Below are positions 1-13,500 of a stretch of 64,000 nt of DNA, piece after piece; the first letter of the stretch is position 1; the number at the start of each line of letters is the position of its first letter. Location: assembly GCA_963971405.1 (NCBI GenBank), contig OZ020489.1, positions 62,001 to 126,000 of the forward strand, written 5' to 3'. The stretch is from Psococerastis gibbosa. Taxonomy: Eukaryota; Arthropoda; Insecta; Psocodea; Psocidae. Position numbers and translations under genes: made by a program. The notes beneath the pieces are model-generated. The model made no database searches. It saw nothing but the letters and a program-made list of their open reading frames with translations, and was not told the DNA's origin.

Positions 1-165
1 CCACTTGCTCGTGCGTGTTCATCGGTGTAAATGTAGCTACAAAAAATTCAATCGACAAGAATACGAAAAATAGCTATTTACTTATTTTATTTTTTTTAAA
101 GGTTTTAAAAAGATATAGGTGTCTTAATTTTGCTTATTTTGGCTTATTGTATTGTACTTGACATT

Positions 166-332
166 GAGCAATTGCTCCTGCGTGTTCATCGGTTTAAATG
201 TTGCTAAAAAAAATTCATTCGACAAGAATAAGAAAAATAGCTATTTACTTATTTTATTTTTTTTAAAGGTCTTGAAAAGATATAGGTGTCTTAATTTTGC
301 TTATTTAGGCTCACTGTATTGTACTTAACATT
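166..332 (+). repeat. Representative satellite monomer (167 bp)
   Basis: One complete unit, taken from one GAGCAATTGCTC-type box to the next box. In order it holds a 12-bp perfect palindrome GAGCAATTGCTC (166-177), the conserved TGCGTGTTCATCGGT segment, an A8 run, CGACAAGAATAAG, a second 12-bp perfect palindrome AAATAGCTATTT (235-246), a T-rich tract ending in AAAGG, then GGTGTCTTAATTTTGC and the TGTATTGTACTTAACATT segment. The two palindrome centres are 69 bp apart. A and T tracts of this kind normally make DNA curved. The next unit (from 333) has the alternative box GGCCACTTGCTC. Confidence 0.9.
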
Positions 333-2997
333 GGCCACTTGCTCCTGCGTGTTCATCGGTGTAAATGTAGCTACAAAAAATTCATTCGACAAGAATACGA
401 AAAATAGCTATATACTTATTTTATTTTTTTAAAGGTCTTGATATGACAGGGGTGTCTTAAATTGGCTTATTTAGGCTCATTGTATTGTAATTAACATGGA
501 GCAATTGCTCGTGCGTGTTCATCGGTTTAAATGTTGCTAAAAAAAATTCATTCGACAAGAATAAAAAAAATAGCTATTTACTTATTTTATTTTTTTAAGG
601 GTCTTGATATGATAAGGGTGTCTTAATTTTGCTTATTTAGGCTCAATGTATTGTACTTAACATTAAGCAATTGCTTCTGCGTGTTCATCGGTGTAAATGT
701 AGCTAAAAAAAATTCATTCGACAAGAATAAGAAAAATAGCTATTTACTTATTTTATTTTTTTTAAAGGTCTTGATATGACATGGGTGTCTTAATTTGGCT
801 TGTTTTGGCTCAATGTATTGTAATTAACATTGAGCAATTGTTCCTGCGTGTTCATCAGTGTAAATGTAGCTAAAAAAAAATTCATTCGACAAGAACAAGA
901 AAAATAGCTATTTACTTATTTTATTTTTTTAAAGGTTTTAAAAAGATATAGGTGTCTTAATTTTGCTTATTTTGGCTTATCGTATTGTACTTGACATTAA
1001 GCAATTGCTCCTGCGTGTTCATCGGTGTAAATGTAGCTAAAAAAAATTCATTCGACAAGAATAAGAAAAATAGCTATTTACTTATTTTATTTTTTTTAAA
1101 GGTCTTGAAAAGATATAGGTGTCTTAGTTTTGCTTATTTAGGCTCACTGTATTGTACTTAACATTGGCCACTTGCTCGTGCGTGTTCATCGGTGTAAATG
1201 TAGCTACAAAAAATTCAATCGACAAGAATACGAAAAATAGCTATTTACTTATTTTATTTTTTTTAAAGGTTTTAAAAAGATATAGGTGTCTTAATTTTGC
1301 TTATTTTGGCTTATTGTATTGTACTTGACATTGAGCAATTGCTCCTGCGTGTTCATCGGTTTAAATGTTGCTAAAAAAAATTCATTCGACAAGAATAAGA
1401 AAAATAGCTATTTACTTATTTTATTTTTTTTAAAGGTCTTGATATGACAAGGGTGTCTTAAATTGGCTTATTGTGGCTCATTGTATTGTAATTAACATTG
1501 AGCAATTGCTCCTGCGTGTTCATCGGTTTAAATGTTGCTAAAAAAAATTCATTCGACAAGAATAAAAAAAATAGCTATTTACTTATTTTATTTTTTTAAG
1601 GGTCTTGATATGATAAGGGTGTCTTAATTTTGCTTATTTTGGCTCATTGTATTGTACTTAACATTAAGCAATTGCTCCTGCGTGTTCATCGGTGTAAATG
1701 TAGCTAAAAAAAATTCATTGGACAAGAATAAGAAAAATAGCTATTTACTTATTTTATTTTTTTTAAAGGTCTTGAAAAGATATAGGTGTCTTAGTTTTGC
1801 TTATTTAGGCTCACTGTATTGTACTTAACATTGGCCACTTGCTCGTGCGTGTTCATCGGTGTAAATGTAGCTACAAAAAATTCAATCGACAAGAATACGA
1901 AAAATAGCTATTTACTTATTTTATTTTTTTTAAAGGTTTTAAAAAGATATAGGTGTCTTAATTTTGCTTATTTTGGCTTATTGTATTGTACTTGACATTG
2001 AGCAATTGCTCCTGCGTGTTCATCGGTTTAAATGTAGCTACAAAAAATTCATTCGACAAGAATACGAAAAATAGCTATTTATTTATTTTATTTTTTTTAA
2101 AGGTCTTGATAAGACACGGGTGTCTTAATTTGGCTTGTTTTGGCTCAATGTATTGTAATTAACATTGAGCAATTGTTCCTGCGTGTTCATCGGTGTAAAT
2201 GTAGCTAAAAAAAATTCATTCGACAAGAATAAGAAAAATAGCTATTTACTTATTTTATTTTTTTAAAGGTTTTAAAAAGATATAGGTGTCTTAATTTTGC
2301 TTATTTTGGCTCATTGTATTGTACTTGACATTAAGCAATTGCTCCTGCGTGTTCATCGGTTTAAATGTTGCTAAAAAAAATTCATTCGACAAGAATAAAA
2401 AAATAGCTATTTACTTATTTTATTTTTTTTAAAGGTCTTGATATGATAAGGGTGTCTTAATTTTGCTTATTTTGGCTCATTGTATTGTACTTAACATTGA
2501 GCAATTGCTTCTGCGTGTTCATCGGTGTAAATGTAATTAAAAAAAATTCATTCGACAAGAATAAGAAAAATAGCTATTTACTTATTTTATTTTTTTTAAA
2601 GGTCTTGAAAAGATATAGGTGTCTTAGTTTTGCTTATTTAGGCTCACTGTATTGTACTTAACATTGGCCACTTGCTCGTGCGTGTTCATCGGTGTAAATG
2701 TAGCTACAAAAAATTCAATCGACAAGAATACGAAAAATAGCTATTTACTTATTTTATTTTTTTTAAAGGTTTTAAAAAGATAAAGGTGTCTTAATTTTGC
2801 TTATTTAGGCTCACTGTATTGTACTTAACATTGGCCACTTGCTCCTGCGTGTTCATCGGTGTAAATGTAGCTACAAAAAATTCATTCGACAAGAATACGA
2901 AAAATAGCTATATACTTATTTTATTTTTTTTAAAGGTCTTGATAAGACAGGGGTGTCTTAAATTGGCTTATTTTGGCTCATTGTATTGTAATGAACA

Positions 2998-5900
2998 TTG
3001 AGCAATTGCTCCTGCGTGTTCATCGGTTTAAATGTTGCTAAAAAAAATTCATTCGACAAGAATAAGAAAAATAGCTATTTACTTATTTTATTTTATTTAA
3101 AGGTTTTAAAAAGATAAAGGTGTCTTAATTTTGCTTATTTAGCCTCACTGTATTGTACTTAACATTGGCCACTTGCTCCTGCGTGTTCATCGGTGTAAAT
3201 GTAGCTACAAAAAATTCATTCGACAAGAATACGAAAAATAGCTATATACTTATTTTATTTTTTTTAAAGGTCTTGATATGACAGGGGTGTCTTAAATTGG
3301 CTTATTTTGGCTCATTGTATTGTAATGAACATTGAGCAATTGCTCCTGCGTGTTCATCGGTTTAAATGTTGCTAAAAAAAATTCATTCGACAAGAATAAA
3401 AAAAATAGCTATTTACTTATTTTATTTTTTTAAGGGTCTTGATATGATAAGGGTGTCTTAATTTTGCTTATTTTGGCTCATTGTATTGTACTTAACATTA
3501 AGCAATTGCTCCTGCGTGTTCATCGGTGTAAATGTAGCTAAAAAAAATTCATTCGACAAGAATAAGAAAAATAGCTATTTACTTATTTTATTTTTTTTAA
3601 AGGTCTTGAAAAGATATAGGTGTCTTAATTTTGCTTATTTAGGCTCACTGTATTGTACTTAACATTGGCCACTTGCTCCTGCGTGTTCATCGGTGTAAAT
3701 GTAGCTACAAAAAATTCATTCGACAAGAATACGAAAAATAGCTATATACTTATTTTATTTTTTTAAAGGTCTTGATATGACAGGGGTGTCTTAAATTGGC
3801 TTATTTAGGCTCATTGTATTGTAATTAACATGGAGCAATTGCTCGTGCGTGTTCATCGGTTTAAATGTTGCTAAAAAAAATTCATTCGACAAGAATAAAA
3901 AAAATAGCTATTTACTTATTTTATTTTTTTAAGGGTCTTGATATGATAAGGGTGTCTTAATTTTGCTTATTTAGGCTCAATGTATTGTACTTAACATTAA
4001 GCAATTGCTTCTGCGTGTTCATCGGTGTAAATGTAGCTAAAAAAAATTCATTCGACAAGAATAAGAAAAATAGCTATTTACTTATTTTATTTTTTTTAAA
4101 GGTCTTGATATGACATGGGTGTCTTAATTTGGCTTGTTTTGGCTCAATGTATTGTAATTAACATTGAGCAATTGTTCCTGCGTGTTCATCAGTGTAAATG
4201 TAGCTAAAAAAAAATTCATTCGACAAGAACAAGAAAAATAGCTATTTACTTATTTTATTTTTTTAAAGGTTTTAAAAAGATATAGGTGTCTTAATTTTGC
4301 TTATTTTGGCTTATCGTATTGTACTTGACATTAAGCAATTGCTCCTGCGTGTTCATCGGTGTAAATGTAGCTAAAAAAAATTCATTCGACAAGAATAAGA
4401 AAAATAGCTATTTACTTATTTTATTTTTTTTAAAGGTCTTGAAAAGATATAGGTGTCTTAGTTTTGCTTATTTAGGCTCACTGTATTGTACTTAACATTT
4501 GCCACTTGCTCGTGCGTGTTCATCGGTGTAAATGTAGCTACAAAAATTCAATCGACAAGAATACGAAAAATAGCTATTTACTTATTTTATTTTTTTTAAA
4601 GGTTTTAAAAAGATATAGGTGTCTTAATTTTGCTTATTTCAGCTTATTGTATTGTACTTGATATTGAGCAATTGCTCCTGCGTGTTCATCGGTTTAAATG
4701 TTGCTAAAAAAAATTCATTCGACAAGAATAAGAAAAATAGCTATTTACTTATTTTATTTTATTTAAAGGTTTTAAAAAGATAAAGGTGTCTTAATTTTGC
4801 TTATTTAGGCTCACTGTATTGTACTTAACATTGGCCACTTGCTCCTGCGTGTTCATCGGTGTAAATGTAGCTACAAAAAATTCATTCGACAAGAATACGA
4901 AAAATAGCTATATACTTATTTTATCTTTTTTAAAGGTCTTGATATGACAGGGGTGTCTTAAATTGGCTTATTTTGGCTCATTGTATTGTAATTAACATTG
5001 AGCAATTGCTCCTGCGTGTTCATCGGTTTAAATGTTGCTAAAAAAAATTCATTCGACAAGAATAAAAAAAATAGCTATTTACTTATTTTATTTTTTTAAG
5101 GGTCTTGATATGATAAGGGTGTCTTAATTTTGCTTATTTTGGCTCATTGTATTGTACTTAACATTAAGCAATTGCTCCTGCGTGTTCATCGGTGTAAATG
5201 TAGCTAAAAAAAATTCATTCGACAAGAATAAGAAAAATAGCTATTTACTTATTTTATTTTTTTTAAAGGTCTTGAAAAGATATAGGTGTCTTAATTTTGC
5301 TTATTTAGGCTCACTGTATTGTACTTAACATTGGCCACTTGCTCCTGCGTGTTCATCGGTGTAAATGTAGCTACAAAAAATTCATTCGACAAGAATACGA
5401 AAAATAGCTATATACTTATTTTATTTTTTTAAAGGTCTTAATATGACAGGGGTGCCTTAAATTGGCTTATTTAGGCTCATTGTATTGTAATTAACATGGA
5501 GCAATTGCTCGTGCGTGTTCATCGGTTTAAATGTTGCTAAAAAAAATTCATTCGACAAGAATAAAAAAAATAGCTATTTACTTATTTTATTTTTTTAAGG
5601 GTCTTGATATGATAAGGGTGTCTTAATTTTGCTTATTTAGGCTCAATGTATTGTACTTAACATTAAGCAATTGCTTCTGCGTGTTCATCGGTGTAAATGT
5701 AGCTAAAAAAAATTCATTCGACAAGAATAAGAAAAATAGCTATTTACTTATTTTATTTTTTTTAAAGGTCTTGATATGACATGGGTGTCTTAATTTGGCT
5801 TGTTTTGGCTCAATGTATTGTAATTAACATTGAGCAATTGTTCCTGCGTGTTCATCAGTGTAAATGTAGCTAAAAAAAAATTCATTCGACAAGAACAAGA

Positions 5901-6027
5901 AAAATAGCTATTTACTTATTTTATTTTTTTAAAGGTTTTAAAAAGATATAGGTGTCTTAATTTTGCTTATTTTGGCTTATCGTATTGTACTTGACATTAA
6001 GCAATTGCTCCTGCGTGTTCATCGGTT
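2998..6027 (+). repeat. 10-monomer higher-order repeat, 1,666-bp period
   Basis: Rare variants recur exactly 1,666 bp apart: TTAACATGGA at 3825 and 5491, CATTAAGCAATTGCTTCTGC at 3995 and 5661, and CATCAGTG at 4187 and 5853. 1,666 bp is ten monomers. The interval holds about 1.8 tandem copies, nearly identical base for base. A third partial copy lies at about 230-1423, 3,334 bp (twenty monomers) upstream of the first, with the same markers at 491, 661 and 853. Edges are approximate. Confidence 0.8.
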
Positions 6028-7639
6028 TAAATGTTGCTAAAAAAAATTCATTGGACAAGAATAAAAAAAATAGCTATTTACTTATTTTATTTTTTTTAAA
6101 GGTCTTGATATGATAAGGGTGTCTTAATTTTGCTTATTTTGGCTCATTGTATTGTACTAAACATTGAGCAATTGCTTCTTTGTGTTCATCAGTGTAAATG
6201 TAGCTAAAAAAAATTCATTCGACAAGAATAAGAAAAATAGCTATTTACTTATTTTATTTTTTTTAAAGGTTTTAAAAAGATATAGGTGTCTTAATTTTGC
6301 TTTTTTTGGCTCAGTGTATTGCACTTAACATTGAGCAATTGTTCCTGCGTGTTTATCGGTGTAAATGTACCTAAAAAAAATTCATTCGACAAGAATAAGA
6401 AAAATAGCTATTTACTTATTTTATTTTTTTTAAAGGTCTTTAAAAGATACAGGTGTCTTAATTTTGCTTATTTAGGCTCACTGTATTGTACTTAACATTG
6501 GCCACTTGCTCCTGCGTGTTCATCGGTGTAAATGTAGCTACAAAAAATTCATTCGGCAAGAATACGAAAAATAGCTATATACTTATTTTATTTTTTTTAA
6601 AGGTCTTGATATGACAAGGGTGTCTTAAATTGGCTTATTTTGGCTCATTGTATTGTAATTAACATTGAGCAATTGCTCCTGCGTGTTCATCGTTTTAAAT
6701 GTTGCTAAAAAAAATTCATTCGACAAGAATAAAAAAAATAGCTATTTACTTATTTTATTTTTTTAAGGGTCTTGATATGATAAGGGTGTCTTAATTTTGC
6801 TTATTTTGGCTCATTGTATTGTACTTAACATTAAGCAAATGCTCCTGCGTGTTCATCGGTGTAAATGTAGCTAAAAAAAATTCATTGGACAAGAATAAGA
6901 AAAATAGCTATTTACTTATTTTATTTTTTTTAAAGGTCTTGAAAAGATATAGGTGTCTTAGTTTTGCTTATTTAGGCTCACTGTATTGTACTTAACATTG
7001 GCCACTTGCTCGTGCGTGTTCATCGGTGTAAATGTAGCTACAAAAAATTCAATCGACAAGAATACGAAAAATAGCTATTTACTTATTTTATTTTTTTTAA
7101 AGGTTTTAAAAAGATATAGGTGTCTTAATTTTGCTTATTTTGGCTTATTGTATTGTACTTGACATTGAGCAATTGCTCCTGCGTGTTCATCGGTTTAAAT
7201 GTTGCTAAAAAAAATTCATTCGACAAGAATAAAAAAAATAGCTATTTACTTATTTTATTTTTTTTAAAGGTCTTGATATGACAAGGGTGTCTTAATTTGG
7301 CTTATTTTGGCTCATTGTATTGTAATTAACATTGAGCAATTGCTCCTGCGTGTTCATCGGTGTAAATGTAGCTACAAAAAATTCATTCGACAAGAATACG
7401 AAAAATAGCTATTTATTTTTTTTATTTTTTTTAAAGGTCTTGATATGACACGGGTGTCTTAATTTGGCTTGTTTTGGCTCAATGTATTGTAATTAACATT
7501 GAGCAATTGTTCCTGCGTGTTCATCGGTGTAAATGTAGCTAAAAAAAATTCATTCGACAAGAATAAGAAAAATAGCTATTTACTTATTTTATTTTTTTAA
7601 AGGTTTTAAAAAGATATAGGTGTCTTAATTTTGCTTATT

Positions 7640-7808
7640 TAGGCTCACTGTATTGTACTTAATATTGGCCACTTGCTCGTGCGTGTTCATCGGTGTAAAT
7701 GTAGCTACAAAAAATTCAATCGACAAGAATACGAAAAATATCTATTTACTTATTTTATTTTTTTTAAAGGTCTTGATATGACACGGGTGTCTGAATTGTT
7801 GCTGGCTT
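7640..7808 (+). repeat. Aberrant extra satellite monomer with internal insertion
   Basis: This unit contains GTCTGAATTGTTGCTGGCTTATT (about 7789-7811), where other monomers read GTCTTAA(A)TTGGCTTATT, so a few extra bases are present. It also has AAATATCTATTT in place of the palindrome AAATAGCTATTT. It is absent from the parallel copy of the block near 9.12 kb. Confidence 0.75.
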
Positions 7809-10530
7809 ATTTTGGCTCATTGTATTGTACTTGACATTAAGCAATTGCTCCTGCGTGTTCATCGGTTTAAATGTTCCTAAAAAAATTCATTCGACAAGAA
7901 TAAAAAAAATAGCTATTTACTTATTTTATTTTTTTTAAAGGTCTTGATATGATAAGGGTGTCTTAATTTTGCTTATTTTGGCTCATTGTATTGTACTTAA
8001 CATTGGCCACTTGCTCCTGCGTGTTCATCGGTGTAAATGTAGCTACAAAAAATTCATTCGACAAGAATACGAAAAATAGCTATATACTTATTTTATTTTT
8101 TTTAAAGGTCTTGATATGACAGGGGTGTCTTAAATTGGCTTATTTTGGCTCATTGTATTGTAATTAACATTGAGCAATTGCTCCTGCGTGTTCATCGGTT
8201 TAAATGTTGCTAAAAAAAATTCATTCGACAAGAATAAAAAAAATAACTATTTACTTATTTTATTTTTTTAAGGGTCTTGATATGATAGGGTTTCTTAATT
8301 TTGCTTATTGTGGCTCATTGTATTGTACTTAACATTAAGCAATTGCTCCTGCGTGTTCATCGGTGTAAATGTAGCTAAAAAAAATTCATTCGACAAGAAT
8401 AAGAAAAATAGCTATTTACTTATTTTATTTTTTTTAAAGGTCTTGAAAAGATATAGGTGTCTTAGTTTTGCTTATTTAGGCTCACTGTATTGTACTTAAC
8501 ATTGGCCACTTGCTCGTGCGTGTTCATCGGTGTAAATGTAGCTACAAAAATTCAATCGACAAGAATACGAGAAATAGCTATTTACTTATTTTATTTTTTT
8601 TAAAGGTTTTAAAAAGATATAGGTGTCTTAATTTTGCTTATTTTGGCTTATTGTATTGTACTTGACATTGAGCAATTGCTCCTGCGTGTTCATCGGTTTA
8701 AATGTTGCTAAAAAAAATTCATTCGACAAGAATAAAAAAAATAGCTATTTACTTATTTTATTTTTTTTAAAGGTCTTGATATGACAAGGGTGTCTTAATT
8801 TGGCTTATTTTGGCTCATTGTATTGTAATTAACATTGAGCAATTGCTCCTGCGTGTTCATCGGTGTAAATGTAGCTACAAAAAATTCATTCGACAAGAAT
8901 ACGAAAAATAGCTATTTATTTTTTTTATTTTTTTTAAAGGTCTTGATATGACACGGGTGTCTTAGTTTGGCTTGTTTTGGCTCAATGTATTGTAATTAAC
9001 ATTGAGCAATTGTTCCTGCGTGTTCATCGGTGTAAATGTAGCTAAAAAAAATTCATTCGACAAGAATAAGAAAAATTGCTATTTACTTATTTTATTTTTT
9101 TAAAGGTTTTAAAAAGATATAGGTGTCTTAATTTTGCTTATTTTGGCTCATTGTATTGTACTTGACATTAAGCAATTGCTCCTGCGTGTTCATCGGTTTA
9201 AATGTTCCTAAAAAAATTCATTCGACAAGAATAAAAAAAATAGCTATTTACTTATTTTATTTTTTTAAAGGTCTTGATATGATAAGGGTGTCTTAATTTT
9301 GCTTATTTTGGCTCATTGTATTGTACTTAACATTGGCCACTTGCTCCTGCGTGTTCATCGGTGTAAATGTAGCTACAAAAAATTCATTCGACAAGAATAC
9401 GAAAAATAGCTATATACTTATTTTATTTTTTTTAAAGGTCTTGATATGACAGGGGTGTCTTAAATTGGCTTATTTTGGCTCATTGTATTGTAATTAACAT
9501 TGAGCAATTGCTCCTGCGTGTTCATCGGTTTAAATGTTGCTAAAAAAAATTCATTCGACAAGAATAAAAAAAATAGCTATTTACTTATTTTATTTTTTTA
9601 AGGGTCTTGATATGATAGGGTTTCTTAATTTTGCTTATTGTGGCTCATTGTATTGTACTTAACATTAAGCAATTGCTCCTGCGTGTTCATCGGTGTAAAT
9701 GTAGCTAAAAAAAATTCATTCGACAAGAATAAGAAAAATAGCTATTTACTTATTTTATTTTTTTTAAAGGTCTTGAAAAGATATAGGTGTCTTAGTTTTG
9801 CTTATTTAGGCTCACTGTATTGTACTTAACATTGGCCACTTGCTCGTGCGTGTTCATCGGTGTAAATGTAGCTACAAAAAATTCAATCGACAAGAATACG
9901 AAAAATAGCTATTTACTTATTTTATTTTTTTTAAAGGTTTTAAAAAGATATAGGTGTCTTAATTTTGCTTATTTTGGCTTATTGTATTGTACTTGACATT
10001 GAGCAATTGCTCCTGCGTGTTCATCGGTTTAAATGTTGCTAAAAAAAATTCATTCGACAAGTATAAAAAAAATAGCTATTTACTTATTTTATTTTTTTTA
10101 AAGGTCTTGATATGACAAGGGTGTCTTAATTTGGCTTATTTTGGCTCATTGTATTGTAGTTAACATTGAGCAATTGCTCCTGCGTGTTCATCGGTGTAAA
10201 TGTAGCTACAAAAAATTCATTCGACAAGAATACGAAAAATAGCTATTTATTTATTTTATTTTTTTTAAAGGTCTTGATATGACACGGGTGTCTTAATTTG
10301 GCTTGTTTTGGCTCAATGTATTGTAATTAACATTGAGCAATTGTTCCTGCGTGTTCATCGGTGTAAATGTAGCTAAAAAAAATTCATTCGACAAGAATAA
10401 GAAAAATAGCTATTTACTTATTTTATTTTTTTAAAGGTTTAAAAAAGATATAGGTGTCTTAATTTTGCTTATTTTGGCTCATTGTATTGTACTTGACATT
10501 AAGCAATTACTCCTGCGTGTTCATCGGTTT
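7807..10530 (+). repeat. 8-monomer higher-order repeat, ~1,330-bp period
   Basis: The segment at 8308-8499 recurs identically at 9638-9829 (offset 1,330). The rare variant ATGTTCCTA recurs at 7871 and 9202 (offset 1,331, one homopolymer base more). Two tandem copies, about eight monomers each. Just upstream, 6.95-7.62 kb matches 8.46-9.13 kb at an offset of about 1,500, because one extra monomer (7.64-7.81 kb) sits between the segments. Edges are approximate. Confidence 0.75.
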
Positions 10531-13500
10531 AAATGTTGCTAAAAAAAATTCATTCGACAAGAATAAAAAAAATAGCTATTTACTTATTTTATTTTTTTTA
10601 AAGGTCTTGATATGATAAGGGTGTCTTAATTTTGCTTATTGTGGCTCATTGTATTGTACGTAACATTGAGCAATTGCTTCTGCGTGTTCACCGGTGTAAA
10701 TGTAGCTAAAAAAAATTCATTCGACAAGAATAAGAAAAATAGCTATTTACTTATTTTATTTTTTTTAAAGGTTTTAAAAAGATACAGGTGCCTTAATTTT
10801 GCTTTTTTTGGCTCAATGTATTGCAATTAACATTGAGCAATTGTTCCTGCTTGTTCATCGGTGTAAATGTACCTAAAAAAAATTCATTCGACAAGAATAA
10901 GAAAAATAGCTATTTACTTATTTTATTTTTTTTAAAGGTCTTAAAAAGATATAGGTGTCTTAATGTTGCTTATTTAGGCTCACTGTATTGTACTTAACAT
11001 TGGCCACTTGCTCCTGCGTGTTCATCGGTGTAAATGTAGCTACAAAAAATTCATTCGACAAGAATACGAAAAATAGCTATATACTTATTTTTTTTTTTTT
11101 AAAGGTCTTGATATGACACGGGTGTCTTAAATTGGCTTATTTTGGCTCACTGTATTGTAGTTAACATTGAGCAATTGCTCCTGCGTGTTCATCGGTTTAA
11201 ATGTTGCTAAAAAAAATTCATTCGACAAGAATAAAAAAAATAGCTATTTACTTATTTTAATTTTTTAAGGGTCTTGATATGATAAGGGTGTCTTAATTTT
11301 GCTTATTTTGGCTCATTGTATTGTACTTAACATTGAGTAATTGCTCCTGCGTGTTCATCTGTGTAAATGTAGCTAAAAAAAATTCATTCGACAAGAATAA
11401 GAAAAATAGCTATTTACTTATTTTATTTTTTTTAAAGGTCTTGAAAAGATATAGGTGTCTTAGTTTTGCTTATTTAGGCTCACTGTATTGTACTTAACAT
11501 TGGCCACTTGCTCGTGCGTGTTCATCGGTGTAAATGTAGCTACAAAAAATTCAATCGACAAGAATACGAAAAATAGCTATATACTTATTTTTTTTTTTTA
11601 AAGGTCTTGATATGACAGGGGTGTCTTAAATTGGCTTATTTTGGCTCATTGTATTGTACTTAACATTAAGCAATTGTTCTTGCGTGTTCATCGGTGTAAA
11701 TGTAGCTAAAAAAAATTCATTCGACAAGAATACGAAAAATAGCTATATACTTATTTTATTTTTTTTTAAGGTCTTGATATGACACGGGTGTCTTAAATTG
11801 GCATATTTTGGCTCATTGTATTGTAATTAACATTGAGCAATTGCTCCTGCGTGTTCATCGGTTTAAATGTTGCTAAAAAAAATTCATTCGACAAGAATAA
11901 AAAAAATAGCTATTTACTTATTTTATTTTTTTAAAGGTCTTGATATGACACGGGTGTCTTAAATTGGCTTATTTTGGCTCACTGTATTGTAATTAACATT
12001 GAGAAATTGCTCCTGCGTGTTCATCGGTTTAAATGTTGCTAAAAAAAATTCATTCGACAAGAATAAAAAAAATAGCTATTTACTTATTTTATTTTTTTAA
12101 AGGTCTTGATATGATAAGGGTGTCTTAATGTTGCTTACTTTGGCTCACTGTATTGTACTCAACATTAAGCAATTGTTCTTGCGTGTTCATCGGTGTAAAT
12201 GTAGCTAAAAAAAATTCATTCGACAAGAATAAGAAAAATAGCTATTTAATTATTTTATTTTTTTTAAAGCTCTTAAAAAGATAAAGGTGTCTTAATTTTG
12301 CTTATTTAGGCTCACTGTATTGTACTTAACATTGGCCACTTGCTCCTGCGTGTTCATCGGTGTAAATGTAGCTACAAAAAATTCATTCGACAAGAATACG
12401 AAAAATAGCTATATACTTATTTTATTTTTTTTAAAGGTCTTGATATGACAGGGGTGTCTTAAATTGGCTTATTTTGGCTCATTGTATTGTAATTAACATT
12501 GAGCAATTGCTCCTGCGTGTTCATCGGTTTAAATGTTGCTAAAAAAAATTCATTCGACAAGAATAAAAAAAATAGCTATTTACTTATTTTATTTTTTTAA
12601 GGGTCTTGATATGATAAGGGTGTCTTAATTTTGCTTATTTTGGCTCATTGTATTGTACTTAACATTAAGCAATTGCTCCTGCGTGTTCATCGGTGTAAAT
12701 GTAGCTAAAAAAAATTCATTCGACAAGAATAAGAAAAATAGCTATTTACTTATTTTATTTTTTTTAAAGGTCTTGAAAAGATATAGGTGTCTTAGTTTTG
12801 CTTATTTAGGCTCACTGTATTGTACTTATCATTGGCCACTTGCTCGTGCGTGTTCATCGGTGTAAATGTAGCTACAAAAAATTCAATCGACAAGAATACG
12901 AAAAATAGCGATTTACTTATTTTATTTTTTTTAAAGGTTTAAAAAAGATATAGGTGTCTTAATTTTGCTTATTTTGGCTTATTGTATTGTACTTGACATT
13001 GAGCAATTGCTCCTGCGTGTTCATCGGTTTAAATGTTGCTAAAAAAAATTCATTCGACAAGAATAAAAAAAATAGCTATTTACTTATTTTATTTTTTTTA
13101 AAGGTCTTGATATGACAAGGGTGTCTTAATTTGGCTTATTTTGGCTCATTGTATTGTAATTAACATTGAGCAATTGCTCCTGCGTGTTCATCGGTGTAAA
13201 TGTAGCTACAAAAAATTCATTCGACAAGAATACGAAAAATAGCTATTTATTTATTTTATTTTTTTTAAAGGTCTTGATATGACACGGGTGTCTTAATTTG
13301 GCTTGTTTTGGCTCAATGTATTGTAATTAATATTGAGCAATTGTTCCTGCGTGTTCATCGGTGTAAATGTAGCTAAAAAAAATTCATTCGACAAGAATAA
13401 GAAAAATAGCTATTTACTTATTTTATTTTTTTAAAGGTTTTTAAAAGATATAGGTGTCTTAATTTTGCTTATTTTGGCTCATTGTATTGTACTTGACATT

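Noticed and set aside
200-245. CENP-B box in the monomer (TTCGACAAGAATACGAA segment)
   Set aside because: It has TTCG and an inverted CGAA but does not fit the CENP-B consensus TTCGnnnnAnnCGGG.
2819-3001. Short frames of 60-70 codons in the satellite (also 8308, 9638, 10639, 12653, 14821, 25815, 45887)
   Set aside because: They start at TTG, GTG or similar codons in the same part of the monomer and simply translate the repeat across two units; most monomers have stops in the same frame.
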